Shown piece by piece: positions 1-10,264 of a stretch of 57,022 bases of DNA (positions within the stretch are counted from its first letter, which is position 1; every line of letters begins with the position of its first letter). The stretch is from positions 1 through 57,022 of the forward strand of contig JACZKP010000153.1 in NCBI GenBank assembly GCA_014860005.1. The letters run 5' to 3'. The notes below the pieces were generated by a model. It was not told the DNA's origin and made no database searches. It worked only from the letters and a program-made list of their open reading frames with translations. The translations under genes were made by a program, and so were the position numbers. This DNA is from Verrucomicrobiota bacterium. GTDB taxonomy: Bacteria > Verrucomicrobiota > Verrucomicrobiae > Limisphaerales > UBA11358.

Positions 1-2811
1 GGCGGCGTCCAGCGCGGCGTGGGCGTCCTTCAACGGATTCGCGCCGGGCAGTTCGAGGGTGCGATAGAGGGCGCGCAGGCCGCCTTTCAAATTCCGCAAC
101 GCCTCGGCGCGCACGCGGCGCACCTCCCGCGCGGCGGCGGCCACGGCGTCAATCTTGGCGATCGTAGCAGCCGAGGTAACGAGGCTCTGATTTCCTTTTC
201 CACCGGAAGTGGAAGAAGTTTGAGCCGACTCACGTCGGCTGCTACCCAGCTCAAACTGCGGCCACGGGAACGTGTCGAAGACGGATTCAGGCGTGTAACG
301 GAAACGCTCCGTCAATTTTGAACACTTGGTAATGAACCAAAGCCAATGCGCGCTCGATTGCAGGATGCCGAAGCTGTAATCGTCTTCAAATGCGAATGCG
401 AACAGAGCATGGTCGGGGCGAATATCACTGCTGGCGAAATTGAAGATCGGTCGCTTGGTGACTCCCGAGCAGACGATGTATCGGTCAAACTTGCTGACGC
501 GATCCACCAGTTCTTTGCGACAACGAAAATGCTGCCACCAAGACTTCAGCCATGTTTGGTCTTGGCCGGTTTCCAAACCCGTCTTCTCTCGCTCCTTACG
601 CGCATACTCCTCAATGTGCGGTAGCACGGTTTCGCGAATCTTGGCAAACGGAGCTGCGTAGGTCTGAGCTTGCAGGACGTCCATCTTCTGAAAATCAATC
701 ACCCAGCGTTCAGGTTTTCCTGACGTGACCAACTCTTGCCCGATCAAGCACGGATGAACGACTTCGCGATTCCTTGGATCAGCTCGCAACAATTTTCGCG
801 CTTCATCCGGCTCAATGACGAATCCGTGGTGGCGTGGAAACTGTCCGTTAAAAACTTGCTGAGGCTCTGTGTTACATCGCAGTGCCGCAGCGCCGGAAAC
901 ATCAAATTGATCCGACAACGTAGAGTTGATGAAGTCACACTCACGGACATCAAGTTCGTATTCCTTGGAGGCCGGGCCACTGCCGCGTTTGCGGAGTTTC
1001 TTTCCAGCGGCGGACGGTTCGACTTTGAACCAAAGCTTGCGCGCCTGCGGCAGCAGACGTACGTCCTGCGTCTTCGCCCAGTTGGCAATGGCGACGTGAA
1101 CGTTGGCTTCGCCCGACCACGGTTGGTTTTCCACGGCTTCCACAATCGTGCCGGTCTTCACGACGTAATCGAGTCCGCCCACGCGGGATTGGTTGTTGCG
1201 GATGTTCTGCGTGCCGACAAGTCCGGCGCGGCCCGACACGGGATCGGCGGCGGTGCAAGACGGCAGATGGTCGTGCGCTTTGCGAATCCAATAGACGCAA
1301 TAGTCGGCCATGCCCGGCACTTCGGCGTAGGCGCGGCGCAGCGTGTTCACGTAGTCCGGTCCGCGTTCGGGCTTGAGGAGTTTCGCACCAAGGAACGGCG
1401 GATTGCCAATGATGACGTCGGCTTTGGGCCACTGCGCGGGCAGACCTTCGGGCGTGAGCAGCGCGTCGGCGGCGATGAAATGTTGGTCGAGATTATCGAG
1501 CGGGAGCGGTTGTTCGGTGATGTGCAGTTCGTCAATCGCCAGCTTGCGCGCAATCATCATCGTGACCTTGGCGATTTCGACGGCGAAGGGAAGGATGTCG
1601 AGCCCGTAGAAGTTTTGCGCGCTCAAGAAGCTCAACCGCATCTGGCCCGGCTCGGCTTCGCGGCTGAATTCCGCCATCCGTTCGTAGATGCGGGCTTCCA
1701 AGCGTTTGAGTTCCCGGTAGGCGAGATACAGGAAATTGCCGCAGCCGCAGGCGGGATCGAGCACGCGGAAATGATGCATCCGCTGGAGCAGTTCGCGCAG
1801 GCGCTTGAGGGTTTTCGCTCCTTCAATCTGTTCGCGCCACGGCTCGACAATGGTTGGGCCGACAATTTTCATGATGTCGGCGGGATGGGTGAAATGCGCG
1901 CCGAACGCGTGGCGCTCCTTCGCCTCCATCGAGTGCTGGAACAGCGTGCCGAAGATTTCCGGCTGGACCTTGGACCAGTCGGATTTGGCGGCTTCGCGCA
2001 GCAAGACGAGTTCGGTGTCCTGTAGTTCCAGCCGGGCCGGTTGCGCAAAGAGGCCGCCGTTGAAGTAAGCCACGCCTTTGAACCGTCCGCCAACGGCCGG
2101 TCGCTGGTTGTTCATGGCCTCAAACAAACCGCCGAGCAGATCGTAAGCGTCCTTGCCCGAATCGCAGTCCTCCAGCAGGCGGGCGACAAAGTACTTTTCG
2201 AGCAGACCGATGTCCTCGGCGAAAAGCGCGACGAGAGTTTGCAGGATGAACCGTTGGGCAAGGCCGTGTTCCACATCGCGCCAGAGCAGGCGGTTGAACA
2301 GGAAAGCGAGTTTGTCCGCCGCTTCGCGCGTGACGGCTTCGCGGTCGCTCTCGAACGAAGGTTTCAGGCCGGAAAGGAACGCGAGCGGTCCCCAGCGGTC
2401 GGGCAAATCCTTCAGCGCGAGGGTGTCTTTGGGCGTGTCGAGGTCGGTTTCGAAATCATAGACGCGGAACTCGTTGAAGTTGCAGAGCACGACATAGCGC
2501 GGGCGATTCGGCACGAGGCGCGTCCAGTAATCGAACGCCTGGCGGTAATGCTTCTGGAGGTTCTCACCGCGCTTTTTCATTTCGATGAGCACGACGGGTT
2601 TCCAGACGTAATCGGCAAACGCCGTGCCGCCGCCGTCTTCGTTGGATTTGCGAATACGAAACTCGGGATGCCCGCCGACGTCGAGGGAGCCAGATTGGCC
2701 GAAGGCTTGAAAGAGGCGGTCGAGAAAGATTTGGGCCTGGCCCTTTTCGTCGCCCGTGATTTGCTTGGCGCACCACGCGGTGAATTCGAGGAGTTTTTCC
2801 CGGCTCGGCAT
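1..2811 (-). CDS. MmeI-like type IIL restriction-modification enzyme (3' end cut by window)
   Basis: The reverse strand is open from an ATG at 2811 to the window edge, 937 codons without a stop. This family fuses a nuclease, an adenine methyltransferase and a target-recognition domain in one chain. Near the N-terminus there is D67, nine residues, then E77-M-K79, which matches the D-x9-ExK nuclease motif of MmeI. The methyltransferase has motif I at D352 (DPACGCGNFL) and motif IV N470-P-P-F. The sequence VFDTFPWPQ near codon 850 is the typical close of the recognition domain in this family. MmeI has about 920 residues, so only a short tail should be missing. An inverted repeat (164-245) lies in frame between the recognition domain and the C-terminal helices. 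No separate methyltransferase or specificity gene is visible next to it, which fits a stand-alone enzyme. The family call is firm; the recognition site cannot be read. Confidence 0.88.
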   Translation of the reverse strand, partial: MPSREKLLEFTAWCAKQITGDEKGQAQIFLDRLFQAFGQSGSLDVGGHPEFRIRKSNEDGGGTAFADYVWKPVVLIEMKKRGENLQKHYRQAFDYWTRLVPNRPRYVVLCNFNEFRVYDFETDLDTPKDTLALKDLPDRWGPLAFLSGLKPSFESDREAVTREAADKLAFLFNRLLWRDVEHGLAQRFILQTLVALFAEDIGLLEKYFVARLLEDCDSGKDAYDLLGGLFEAMNNQRPAVGGRFKGVAYFNGGLFAQPARLELQDTELVLLREAAKSDWSKVQPEIFGTLFQHSMEAKERHAFGAHFTHPADIMKIVGPTIVEPWREQIEGAKTLKRLRELLQRMHHFRVLDPACGCGNFLYLAYRELKRLEARIYERMAEFSREAEPGQMRLSFLSAQNFYGLDILPFAVEIAKVTMMIARKLAIDELHITEQPLPLDNLDQHFIAADALLTPEGLPAQWPKADVIIGNPPFLGAKLLKPERGPDYVNTLRRAYAEVPGMADYCVYWIRKAHDHLPSCTAADPVSGRAGLVGTQNIRNNQSRVGGLDYVVKTGTIVEAVENQPWSGEANVHVAIANWAKTQDVRLLPQARKLWFKVEPSAAGKKLRKRGSGPASKEYELDVRECDFINSTLSDQFDVSGAAALRCNTEPQQVFNGQFPRHHGFVIEPDEARKLLRADPRNREVVHPCLIGQELVTSGKPERWVIDFQKMDVLQAQTYAAPFAKIRETVLPHIEEYARKEREKTGLETGQDQTWLKSWWQHFRCRKELVDRVSKFDRYIVCSGVTKRPIFNFASSDIRPDHALFAFAFEDDYSFGILQSSAHWLWFITKCSKLTERFRYTPESVFDTFPWPQFELGSSRRESAQTSSTSGGKGNQSLVTSAATIAKIDAVAAAAREVRRVRAEALRNLKGGLRALYRTLELPGANPLKDAHAALDAA
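164..245. repeat. Inverted repeat, family A, inside the MmeI-like gene
   Basis: Arms 164-190 and 219-245 are imperfect inverted copies, both ending in GTAGCAGCCGA / TCGGCTGCTAC. On the coding (minus) strand the element adds a low-complexity Ser/Thr/Gly stretch (SRRESAQTSSTSGG...) just after the VFDTFPWPQ motif. The frame stays open. Confidence 0.7.
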
Positions 2812-2925
2812 GGGGAGGTTTTACAGGAAGCGGTGAAATGCGGCAATCATGAGTTCTGCCTGAGTTCTGCGTTCCGATCGCAACGGGTTCGCTCAGCCGT
2901 TCGGATGGGAGAGACTGAGTTTCCC

Positions 2926-2953
2926 GCCTCCTTACGTCGGCGGCTATGGCTCC
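2926..2953. repeat. Half copy of family A repeat, intergenic
   Basis: CCGCCTCCTTACGTCGGCGG is the right arm of the family seen complete at 27901-27971 and 41051-41128. I see no matching left arm, so this is probably a decayed copy. It lies upstream of the MmeI-like gene start. Confidence 0.6.
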
Positions 2954-3032
2954 TGCGCATCGAGCAAATTCTCGGCAAGAACGCCGTCTATGCCAGCACC
3001 AAAGCGCTGCCGAAAGCGCGGCAGTAACACTG

Positions 3033-3104
3033 CGTAGCGGCGGCTCGGAAGAGCGCCGCTGATCGAGCAACTGGTGGCGGTCTGCCTGCCGCATCCGCTA
3101 CAGC
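3033..3104. repeat. Family F repeat, degenerate, intergenic
   Basis: CGTAGCGGCGGCTCGGAAGA followed by GCGCCGCT resembles the left arm of the complete element at 18890-18968. The second arm (around 3078-3104, ending CATCCGCTAC) is only partly complementary. Confidence 0.5.
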
Positions 3105-3249
3105 CGTTCCAATTGGTTCATCACCGGGAACATTTGTCGCTCCAGTTGTGTTTCGTAGAGCTGGATTTTCTCCAGCGTTTTCGCCGCGGGCAACTGTCGC
3201 GCCTGTTGCTCGATTGTTTCCCGCTCCTTGCAGTCCGTTCGTGTCCATG

Positions 3250-3560
3250 AAAGTCAGCGACCTCCGGCAAAGCCCATACGCGTCAACCTAATGTGTCGCC
3301 GCGTAGCCCCCAGCCACTCCAACGCTTGGCAGAAACGCTACCCCAACCCACCGAACCGAAGTTTGGTCATCACGGAGTGGCACACCAGGAAGCCGCTGCG
3401 CGCCTAGAACGGGTGCAAACCCAGATGACTTTTCCACGCCTTGAAAATCATCTCGCTGCGCCACCGCAGGCGATACAGTGGAGCCAAGGCTTTGGCTGGC
3501 CAGACGGCGCGGGGCACGTTGGTCAGGACAATAGTCCACCCCATCAGCCACAGATGTTAC
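3250..3560 (-). pseudogene. IS4-type transposase C-terminal remnant
   Basis: Reading the minus strand from about 3560 gives WTIVLTNVPRAVWPAKALAP, then YRLRWRSEMIFKAWKSHLG, then a stop at 3404-3406. The spacing Y-2-R-3-E-6-K is the YREK signature of IS4-family transposases. Beyond the stop the same frame continues for a short way with transposase-like residues (CHSVMTKLRFGGLG) before another stop. The N-terminal DDE part is absent and no terminal inverted repeats were identified. This is a dead insertion-sequence fragment; its neighbour is a broken sialidase-like gene, so the element may have disrupted that gene. Confidence 0.65.
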
Positions 3561-3597
3561 CGGCTGGGATTAAGCCGGCCGTCGTGATTAGCCCGAG

Positions 3598-3925
3598 ACC
3601 CACGGCCAGCACGGTTTTCGTCGCGGCATGCCACTCCGGCAGGACATCGCACACGCCTTCCTCTGCAACCTCAGTCTGCTTCACGCGGCCCAGCGCCGGC
3701 ACGGGTTGCGGCTCGGTCCAGGTCCGGCCCAGATCGCGCGAAGTCATCCAATGCACCGGTTCATAATAGTCCGCCCGGAGATCGTCTGCAGCGCCATCAA
3801 GGGCATCGCACCGTCCGGCCCGCGCACCATGCACGCGCGCGGATGAAACCATGTCGGGCCGCCGCCATCCCGTCCGCGACGCAGGACGACTTTCTCGATG
3901 AAAGCGTTCAGTGAAGGGACAGTTA
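3598..3925 (-). pseudogene. Sialidase/BNR-repeat gene fragment with a frameshift
   Basis: Two overlapping minus frames join into one recognisable piece. The first reads PTWFHPRACMVRGPDGAMP and ends ALQTISG near 3774. The second picks up at about 3771 with DYYEPVHWMTSRDLGRTWTE, a BNR/Asp-box-like segment, and runs to about 3598. The frame break at 3772 and the lack of the rest of a propeller show that the gene is broken. Upstream, to 4109, the frame holds both a Tat-like string (SRRRFVAGTAGVLAL) and WD40-like strings (IRFWDVGT, LALAFSPGGRRLLAA). It may therefore be a mosaic of two gene fragments. The family assignment is from recognition of the sequence style and is moderate. Confidence 0.5.
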
Positions 3926-4208
3926 CGGCAGCCAGCAATCGCCGCCCGCCGGGCGAGAACGCCAGCGCCAACACGCCCGCAGTTCCGGCGACGAATCTAC
4001 GACGGCTGGTCTTTGCCAGTCTTGAATCAGTTGGCGGGTTCACGGTTCCAACGTCCCAAAACCTGATGTCAGCATCAACCACGCAATTGCTGCACAATTT
4101 CCGGTTCAACCACGAAGGAGAAGGATGAACGCGGATTCCAAAGTCCCGGTAAGGACGAACGAAAATAGCTCACGGTTTAATCGTGGGTTGCGGGTAGCAA
4201 AACGACGA

Positions 4209-4314
4209 AGCCCCGGAGGGGCGAAAGAACGCCCCGGAACGCAAAAACAATTTCTTTCGTCCCTGCCGGGGCTCGGGTGGCCGTGCGCCAGCACCCCAGC
4301 GATCAATCGCTGGG
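4209..4314. repeat. Intergenic inverted repeats (family M) plus a short hairpin
   Basis: Arms 4209-4229 (AGCCCCGGAGGGGCGAAAGA) and 4251-4273 (ends GCCGGGGCT) are inverted copies. Just after lies a perfect hairpin CCCAGCGAT-c-ATCGCTGGG region at 4295-4314. The stretch 4110-4444 holds no convincing gene. Confidence 0.65.
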
Positions 4315-4444
4315 CTATTCTCGGACGTCCTTAACCGGGCGGAGCACGATGAATGAACCAGCCGTTTTCAAACGGGCTGATACTAAGTTTGATACTACTC
4401 CGGGACTTTGACGAAAACCGAAATTGCGCAAGCTGTTGAAGGAA

Positions 4445-4520
<76 letters not shown>

Positions 4521-4588
4521 AAACCAATCAAGCGCCCGCAGCATCCTGGGACCAAACTGATTTGTCAATATCCGGGAGCGATCGAAGC

Positions 4589-5389
4589 TCAGAATTTCAC
4601 CAACTCACGCCCGCGTTGCACGAACCGGCAGGAGTCCCGGTAGCCAATTTCGCGGGCGAGTTGTCGGGCCTCCGCGAAATTCATGCCGACCTCTGCCGGC
4701 GCGTGGGCATCCGAGCCGAACGTGATCGGCACGTGGTGCTGAAACGCGAGTTGAAGGACCTCGCGGCTCGGATAAATCTCGCGGCAATCTTTGCGGAGGC
4801 CGGCGGTGTTGAGTTCAATGGCGCAATGATTTTGCCGCGCCGCCGTCAGGAATTTCTCGTAAAGCGGCGTGCAGTCGCGTGTGGGACGATGGCCGAATTT
4901 CTTTGGCAAATCCGCATGACCGATGATTTCAAACAGGCCGCTGGCCGCTGCCATCGTCAGTCGCTGGAAATAGGCGGCCCACACTTCGAAGGTGTCGCGG
5001 TGTTTCCATTCGGAAAGCTTGTGGGGATTGTCCACCGCCCAATCGTCCGAGACGTAGTGGACCGAGCCGATGAAATAATCCCACGGATGGCGTGCGGTGA
5101 GATCGCGAATCCAGTCCTCGTGGCCCGGCAGGTAATCCACTTCGAGCGCAAGGCGGATGGTGAGCCGCGGGAACTCGCGTTGCGCGCGGCGCACTTTCTC
5201 GACGTATTCATCAAGTTGATGGTTCAACATGCGCCAGTTGTCGAAGTCGTCGCGGCGCATGGGGGAATGGTCGGAGAAGCCGATTTCGGTGAGGCCAACC
5301 GCGAGCGCGTGGCGGGCGTAATCCACCGGTTCGCCGCTGGCGTGTTTACAGAGCGGCGTGTGCATGTGGTAATCGGGCGGCGACTGCAT
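4589..5389 (-). CDS. PHP-domain phosphatase, histidinol-phosphatase-like
   Basis: A 266-residue protein starting MQSPPDYHMHTPLCKH. The HMHT near the N-terminus is PHP motif I. Later metal-ligand motifs are visible as FSDHSP, EVDY, GSVHY, IGHADL, IELNTAG and FGSDAHAP, the set found in HisK-type histidinol-phosphate phosphatases. The family removes phosphate from L-histidinol phosphate, or acts on related phosphoesters, using a metal cluster. The open frame extends further upstream to 5890, but that part overlaps purA on the other strand and is not family-like, so the ATG at 5389 was chosen. The gene is divergent from purA with about 225 bases between the starts. No other histidine-pathway gene is nearby, so the substrate is inferred. 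Confidence 0.85.
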   Translation of the reverse strand: MQSPPDYHMHTPLCKHASGEPVDYARHALAVGLTEIGFSDHSPMRRDDFDNWRMLNHQLDEYVEKVRRAQREFPRLTIRLALEVDYLPGHEDWIRDLTARHPWDYFIGSVHYVSDDWAVDNPHKLSEWKHRDTFEVWAAYFQRLTMAAASGLFEIIGHADLPKKFGHRPTRDCTPLYEKFLTAARQNHCAIELNTAGLRKDCREIYPSREVLQLAFQHHVPITFGSDAHAPAEVGMNFAEARQLAREIGYRDSCRFVQRGRELVKF

Positions 5390-5549
5390 CGGGGTGAGTG
5401 TTGAGACTTGGTGCTTTGGAGTCGAACGAAAACTTCCACGATTGACACGACTGCACGGCTTTTCTAGCTTCGCACCGCAAAGACAGCCAGCTTTGCCCCG
5501 AATGCGAGTTCGGGGATTTTTATTGGCGCAGTTCAGGGTTTGGTACTGA

Positions 5550-6884
<1,335 letters not shown>

Positions 6885-6885
6885 A

Positions 6886-6978
6886 ATGGAGTGTTGGAGT
6901 GCTGGAGTGTGGGAGCGTTGAGTTGGGCTGGATTGCGTTGATTCATCACTCCACCACCCCGTCACTCCATTACTCCAT
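6886..6978. repeat. Intergenic inverted repeat (family D) between purA and uppS
   Basis: ATGGAGTGTTGGAGTG at the left and CACTCCATTACTCCAT at the right are imperfect inverted copies. They fill almost all of the purA-uppS gap. The same GGAG/CTCC sequence style appears inside the first uvrA gene (41418-41449 and 41962-42041). Confidence 0.6.
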
Positions 6979-6993
6979 CCTCCGCTGTGCCGC

Positions 6994-7728
6994 ATGAGCA
7001 CCACCCCGCATTTAAGCCCCGAAGCCAGGGCCACGTTGCCTCAGCACGTTGCCATCATCATGGATGGCAACGGGCGTTGGGCCAAGCAGCGCGGCTTGCC
7101 GCGCGTTGAAGGGCATCGGCAGGGGGCCGAGTCCGCGCGCACGATCATCCGCACGGCGGGTGAACTCGGCATCAAGTATCTCACGCTCTACGCGTTCTCC
7201 GCCGAGAACTGGAATCGTCCCAAGGACGAAGTGGATGCGTTGATGAAGTATCTCGTTCACTATCTCAAGACCGAGACGAGTGAACTGAACAAGAACAACG
7301 TCAAGCTGGAGGTTATCGGGCAGATTTATCGCCTGCCGGAGAACGTTCAGGAGCATCTCAAGAAGTCCATTCACACGCTCGGCAAGAACAACGGGCTGAC
7401 GCTGATCATGGCGTTGAGCTACGGCGGCCGGAACGAAATTGTGGAAGCCGTGCGCGGGATTGCGGAGAAGGTGCGCCGGGGACAACTCGAGCCGGCCGAC
7501 ATTACCGAACAGGTGATTTCACAGCACCTGTGGACGCGCAACATTCCCGACCCGGATGTGTTGATCCGTACGAGCGGCGAGATGCGGATCAGTAATTTTC
7601 TGCTGTGGCAGATTTCCTACGCCGAACTGGTCATCACGCCCACGCTCTGGCCGGATTTTCGCAAGCCGCAGTTCTACGAGGCGCTCGAAGACTACGCCCG
7701 ACGGCATCGGCGCTTTGGCGGAGTTTAA
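6994..7728 (+). CDS. uppS: Undecaprenyl (cis-prenyl) diphosphate synthase
   Basis: A 244-residue cis-prenyltransferase of normal length. It adds isopentenyl units to farnesyl diphosphate to make the C55 lipid that carries cell-wall precursors. D24 in IIMDGNGRWA is the conserved Mg-binding and catalytic aspartate. YAFSAENWNRP, LSYGGRNEIV, PDPDVLIRTSGEMRISNFLLWQ (split across two motifs) and ELVITPTLWPDF are the other signature regions. In sequence order it precedes cdsA, dxr, rseP and ispG, a classical bacterial envelope and isoprenoid cluster. The start ATG is 15 bases past an inverted repeat that occupies the upstream spacer. Confidence 0.96.
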   Translation: MSTTPHLSPEARATLPQHVAIIMDGNGRWAKQRGLPRVEGHRQGAESARTIIRTAGELGIKYLTLYAFSAENWNRPKDEVDALMKYLVHYLKTETSELNKNNVKLEVIGQIYRLPENVQEHLKKSIHTLGKNNGLTLIMALSYGGRNEIVEAVRGIAEKVRRGQLEPADITEQVISQHLWTRNIPDPDVLIRTSGEMRISNFLLWQISYAELVITPTLWPDFRKPQFYEALEDYARRHRRFGGV

Positions 7729-7748
7729 TCCGACGCAAAGCATCCGTC

Positions 7749-8045
7749 ATGACCTCAAATCAAGCATTGTTGCCGGGCGAAGACCTGGTCCGGCAGGGGC
7801 TGAATGATCTCGCGCAAGCTCGTGAGACGGACTTCTCATTGCTGGTGCTTATCGCCGCGCCGCGCCTGCGAGGTCTCGGCGTGCCAGTGCCGGAGCGAGG
7901 CTGTGCCGAGCCGTTTGAACACCAACTCTATTCACGGCTGGAGGCGCGCTTGGGAGCGGGCGCCCATTCGCACTACAACAGCCTGATCCGACGCATGGTC
8001 AGTTTGGAACGGGAAGGCCAGCGGACGGTGGCGCGGACGAGTTAA
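7749..8045 (+). CDS. Small hypothetical protein
   Basis: A 98-residue reading frame beginning MTSNQALLPGEDLVRQGLND, starting 20 bases after the uppS stop and ending before cdsA. It is soluble, rich in Arg, Leu and Ala, with no signal peptide or membrane segment, and I do not recognise a family. The tight placement inside the cluster and the plausible composition argue that it is real. The frame extends upstream over the end of uppS, so the ATG at 7749 was chosen as the first one after the uppS stop. Confidence 0.6.
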   Translation: MTSNQALLPGEDLVRQGLNDLAQARETDFSLLVLIAAPRLRGLGVPVPERGCAEPFEHQLYSRLEARLGAGAHSHYNSLIRRMVSLEREGQRTVARTS

Positions 8046-8110
8046 CGCTTGCGATCACAGATCGGAATTGGAAATTGGCAATTTTCCCGCCGGTTGTTAG
8101 CTTGTCGCGA

Positions 8111-9025
8111 ATGTCAGTGATGCCTGCTGCTCAATCCCAACCCTCGAAGGCAAAAATCTTCATGCGCCGGCTGCTTAGCACGCTGGTGCTTTGGGCGGTG
8201 ATCATTGGGGCGTTGTTCTCCGGCAACCGGCTGCTGTCCGACTCGGTCTTCCTGCTGATCATCGTGTTCCTTGCGGGCTTTGGATTGGCGGAATTTTACG
8301 GCCTGATGGAGAAGCGCGGACTGGCTTGTTTCCGTTGGTGCGGTCTGGCCGGTAGCCTTCTGCTGATGGTGGGGACGTTCTTCAACCTCACCGGGCACCT
8401 GGGCACACACGGCGCACCCGGACACGTCAATGATTTTGAAACCAGCTTCCTGATTTTATTCGTGCTGGGCCTGTGTGTGCGGCAATTCGTTTCCCGCCGC
8501 AACGCGCACGGCCTGCTCGCCATCTCGACGACGTTGTTTGGCCTGATGTATGTTCCGTGGCTGCTGAACTTCATCCAGAAAATCAACTTCTTCCCCGGCA
8601 TCGGCGACCACGGCAATTACTACGTCCTCTATTTCATGCTGGTGACCAAACTCAGCGACACGGGGGCATACGCGGTGGGTTCGCTGATTGGCAAACACAA
8701 GATGATTCCGCGCATCAGTCCGGGGAAGACGTGGGAGGGCTTTGGCGGAGCGATTGTAGTTTCCACCGGGGCGAGTGTGGCCTTCACCCACTTCTTTGCC
8801 GGCCAAATGCCGGGCATGACGCTGCTCCACGCGGTGGTGCTCGGGATTTTGTTGAGCTCAACCGCCGTCATAGGCGACTTGATTGAATCAATTTTCAAAC
8901 GCGAAGCTGGCGTGAAGGACTCGGGTAGTTTGTTCCCTGGAATTGGCGGCATTCTCGACTTGCTGGACAGTCTCTTGTTTAACGCACCGATCATGTATCT
9001 TTATCTGCGGCACGTGCTGACCTAA
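8111..9025 (+). CDS. cdsA: Phosphatidate cytidylyltransferase
   Basis: A polytopic membrane enzyme of about 304 residues that makes CDP-diacylglycerol from CTP and phosphatidic acid. Several hydrophobic helices are visible (LVLWAVIIGALFSGN, FLLIIVFLAGFGLAEFY and others). The C-terminal signature is recognisable as SIFKREAGVKDSGSLFPGIG followed by GILDLLDS. Compared with the usual PGHGGxxDRxD form, the His is Ile and the Arg is Leu. The stretch KHKMIPRISPGKTWEGF is the other conserved loop. An upstream in-frame ATG at 8075 exists; 8111 was preferred because the added residues look non-native, and an ATG at 8120 is also possible. dxr starts two bases after the stop, implying co-transcription. 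Confidence 0.92.
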   Translation: MSVMPAAQSQPSKAKIFMRRLLSTLVLWAVIIGALFSGNRLLSDSVFLLIIVFLAGFGLAEFYGLMEKRGLACFRWCGLAGSLLLMVGTFFNLTGHLGTHGAPGHVNDFETSFLILFVLGLCVRQFVSRRNAHGLLAISTTLFGLMYVPWLLNFIQKINFFPGIGDHGNYYVLYFMLVTKLSDTGAYAVGSLIGKHKMIPRISPGKTWEGFGGAIVVSTGASVAFTHFFAGQMPGMTLLHAVVLGILLSSTAVIGDLIESIFKREAGVKDSGSLFPGIGGILDLLDSLLFNAPIMYLYLRHVLT

Positions 9026-9027
9026 CC

Positions 9028-10170
9028 ATGAAAAACGTCGTCGTTCTCGGCTCAACCGGCTCCATCGGCACCAGCACCCTGAAGGTCGCCGAAGACCTGC
9101 CGGATCGCATTCGTCTGCTTGGCCTGGCAGCGGGCAACAATGCCGAGTTGCTGCTGGAACAAACGCGCAAACATCAACCGCAGGCGATTTCAATTTCCGA
9201 TCCAACCAAGGCCAAAGACCTGGCCGACACCTTTAGCACTGCCTGCGAAGTTTTCTCCGGGGCCGAAGGATTGTTGAAACTCGCCACGTTACCGGAGGCG
9301 GACATTGTGTTGATTGCGATTGTCGGCACGGCGGGATTGCAGCCCGCGCTGGCAGCGATTCGCGCCGGCAAGGACATTGCTGTGGCCTCGAAGGAAATCC
9401 TCGTAATGGCCGGCGAGATCGTGATGACGGAAGCGCGTAAACAGGGCGTGCGGGTGCTGGCCGTGGACAGCGAACACTCAGCGATCTTTCAGTGCCTCGA
9501 CGGCAAACCCTCATCCTCCGTGCGCAAACTCTGGCTCACGGCGTCGGGCGGCCCGTTCCGAAACACACCGATGGAGGAGTTCCCCGCGATCACTGTCGAA
9601 CGCGCGCTCAAGCATCCTTCCTGGGTCATGGGCCGCAAGATCACGATTGATTCCGCGACGCTGTTCAACAAAGGCCTCGAAATGATCGAAGCGCGCTGGC
9701 TGTTCGACATTGAGATGGCGCGCGTGGATGTGTTGGTGCATCCGCAGAGTGTGATTCATTCGATGGTGGAGTTTGTGGACGGCTCGCTGTTGGCGCAGCT
9801 TTCCACCCCGGACATGTGCCTGCCGATTCAATACGCCCTGACCTATCCGGATCGTGTTGTGAGTGATCGCGTCCAGACGGATTTCCCGAAATTGGGCAGC
9901 CTGACCTTTGAAGCCCCGGATTTGGAACGCTTTTCCGCCTTGAACCTCGCACGCCAGGCCGGCGAAACGGGAGGCACTCTGCCTGCTGTATTGAACGCCG
10001 CCAATGAGGTCGCGGTCGAAGCGTTCGTGAATGGGCAGATCAATTTTCCGCAAATCACCGAAATCGTGCGGCGAACGATGCAACAACATCGTGTCGTATC
10101 TCATCCGACGCTGCCGCAAATCCTCGAAGCCGACGCCTGGGCGCGGCGCGAGGCCGTAATTTGCGGGTAA
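9028..10170 (+). CDS. dxr: 1-deoxy-D-xylulose 5-phosphate reductoisomerase
   Basis: A 380-residue protein of normal length. It turns DXP into 2-C-methyl-D-erythritol 4-phosphate with NADPH, the second step of the MEP isoprenoid route. The N-terminal GSTGSIGTSTL is the NADPH-binding loop. D147 and E149 in VDSEHSAIFQCL are metal ligands, and SGGPFRN, KITIDSATLFNKGLEMIEA and HPQSVIHSMVEF are the other conserved active-site pieces. The start is 2 bases after cdsA, and ispG of the same pathway follows after rseP. Confidence 0.97.
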   Translation: MKNVVVLGSTGSIGTSTLKVAEDLPDRIRLLGLAAGNNAELLLEQTRKHQPQAISISDPTKAKDLADTFSTACEVFSGAEGLLKLATLPEADIVLIAIVGTAGLQPALAAIRAGKDIAVASKEILVMAGEIVMTEARKQGVRVLAVDSEHSAIFQCLDGKPSSSVRKLWLTASGGPFRNTPMEEFPAITVERALKHPSWVMGRKITIDSATLFNKGLEMIEARWLFDIEMARVDVLVHPQSVIHSMVEFVDGSLLAQLSTPDMCLPIQYALTYPDRVVSDRVQTDFPKLGSLTFEAPDLERFSALNLARQAGETGGTLPAVLNAANEVAVEAFVNGQINFPQITEIVRRTMQQHRVVSHPTLPQILEADAWARREAVICG

Positions 10171-10264
10171 TTTGACTGCCAGCGATGACTCCATTCGCCG
10201 GTTGTCAGATGGTCGCAAGGTCGCTAGATTCAACGAGTGCCGGTAATCGGCATAATTACAAGAC

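Noticed and set aside
736..2025. A 429-codon plus-strand frame opposite the MmeI-like gene
   Set aside because: It lies opposite the restriction gene, whose minus frame shows clear motifs; the plus-strand sequence has no family features.
3293..3766. A 157-codon plus-strand gene
   Set aside because: It is opposite the transposase and sialidase remnants and has no family features.
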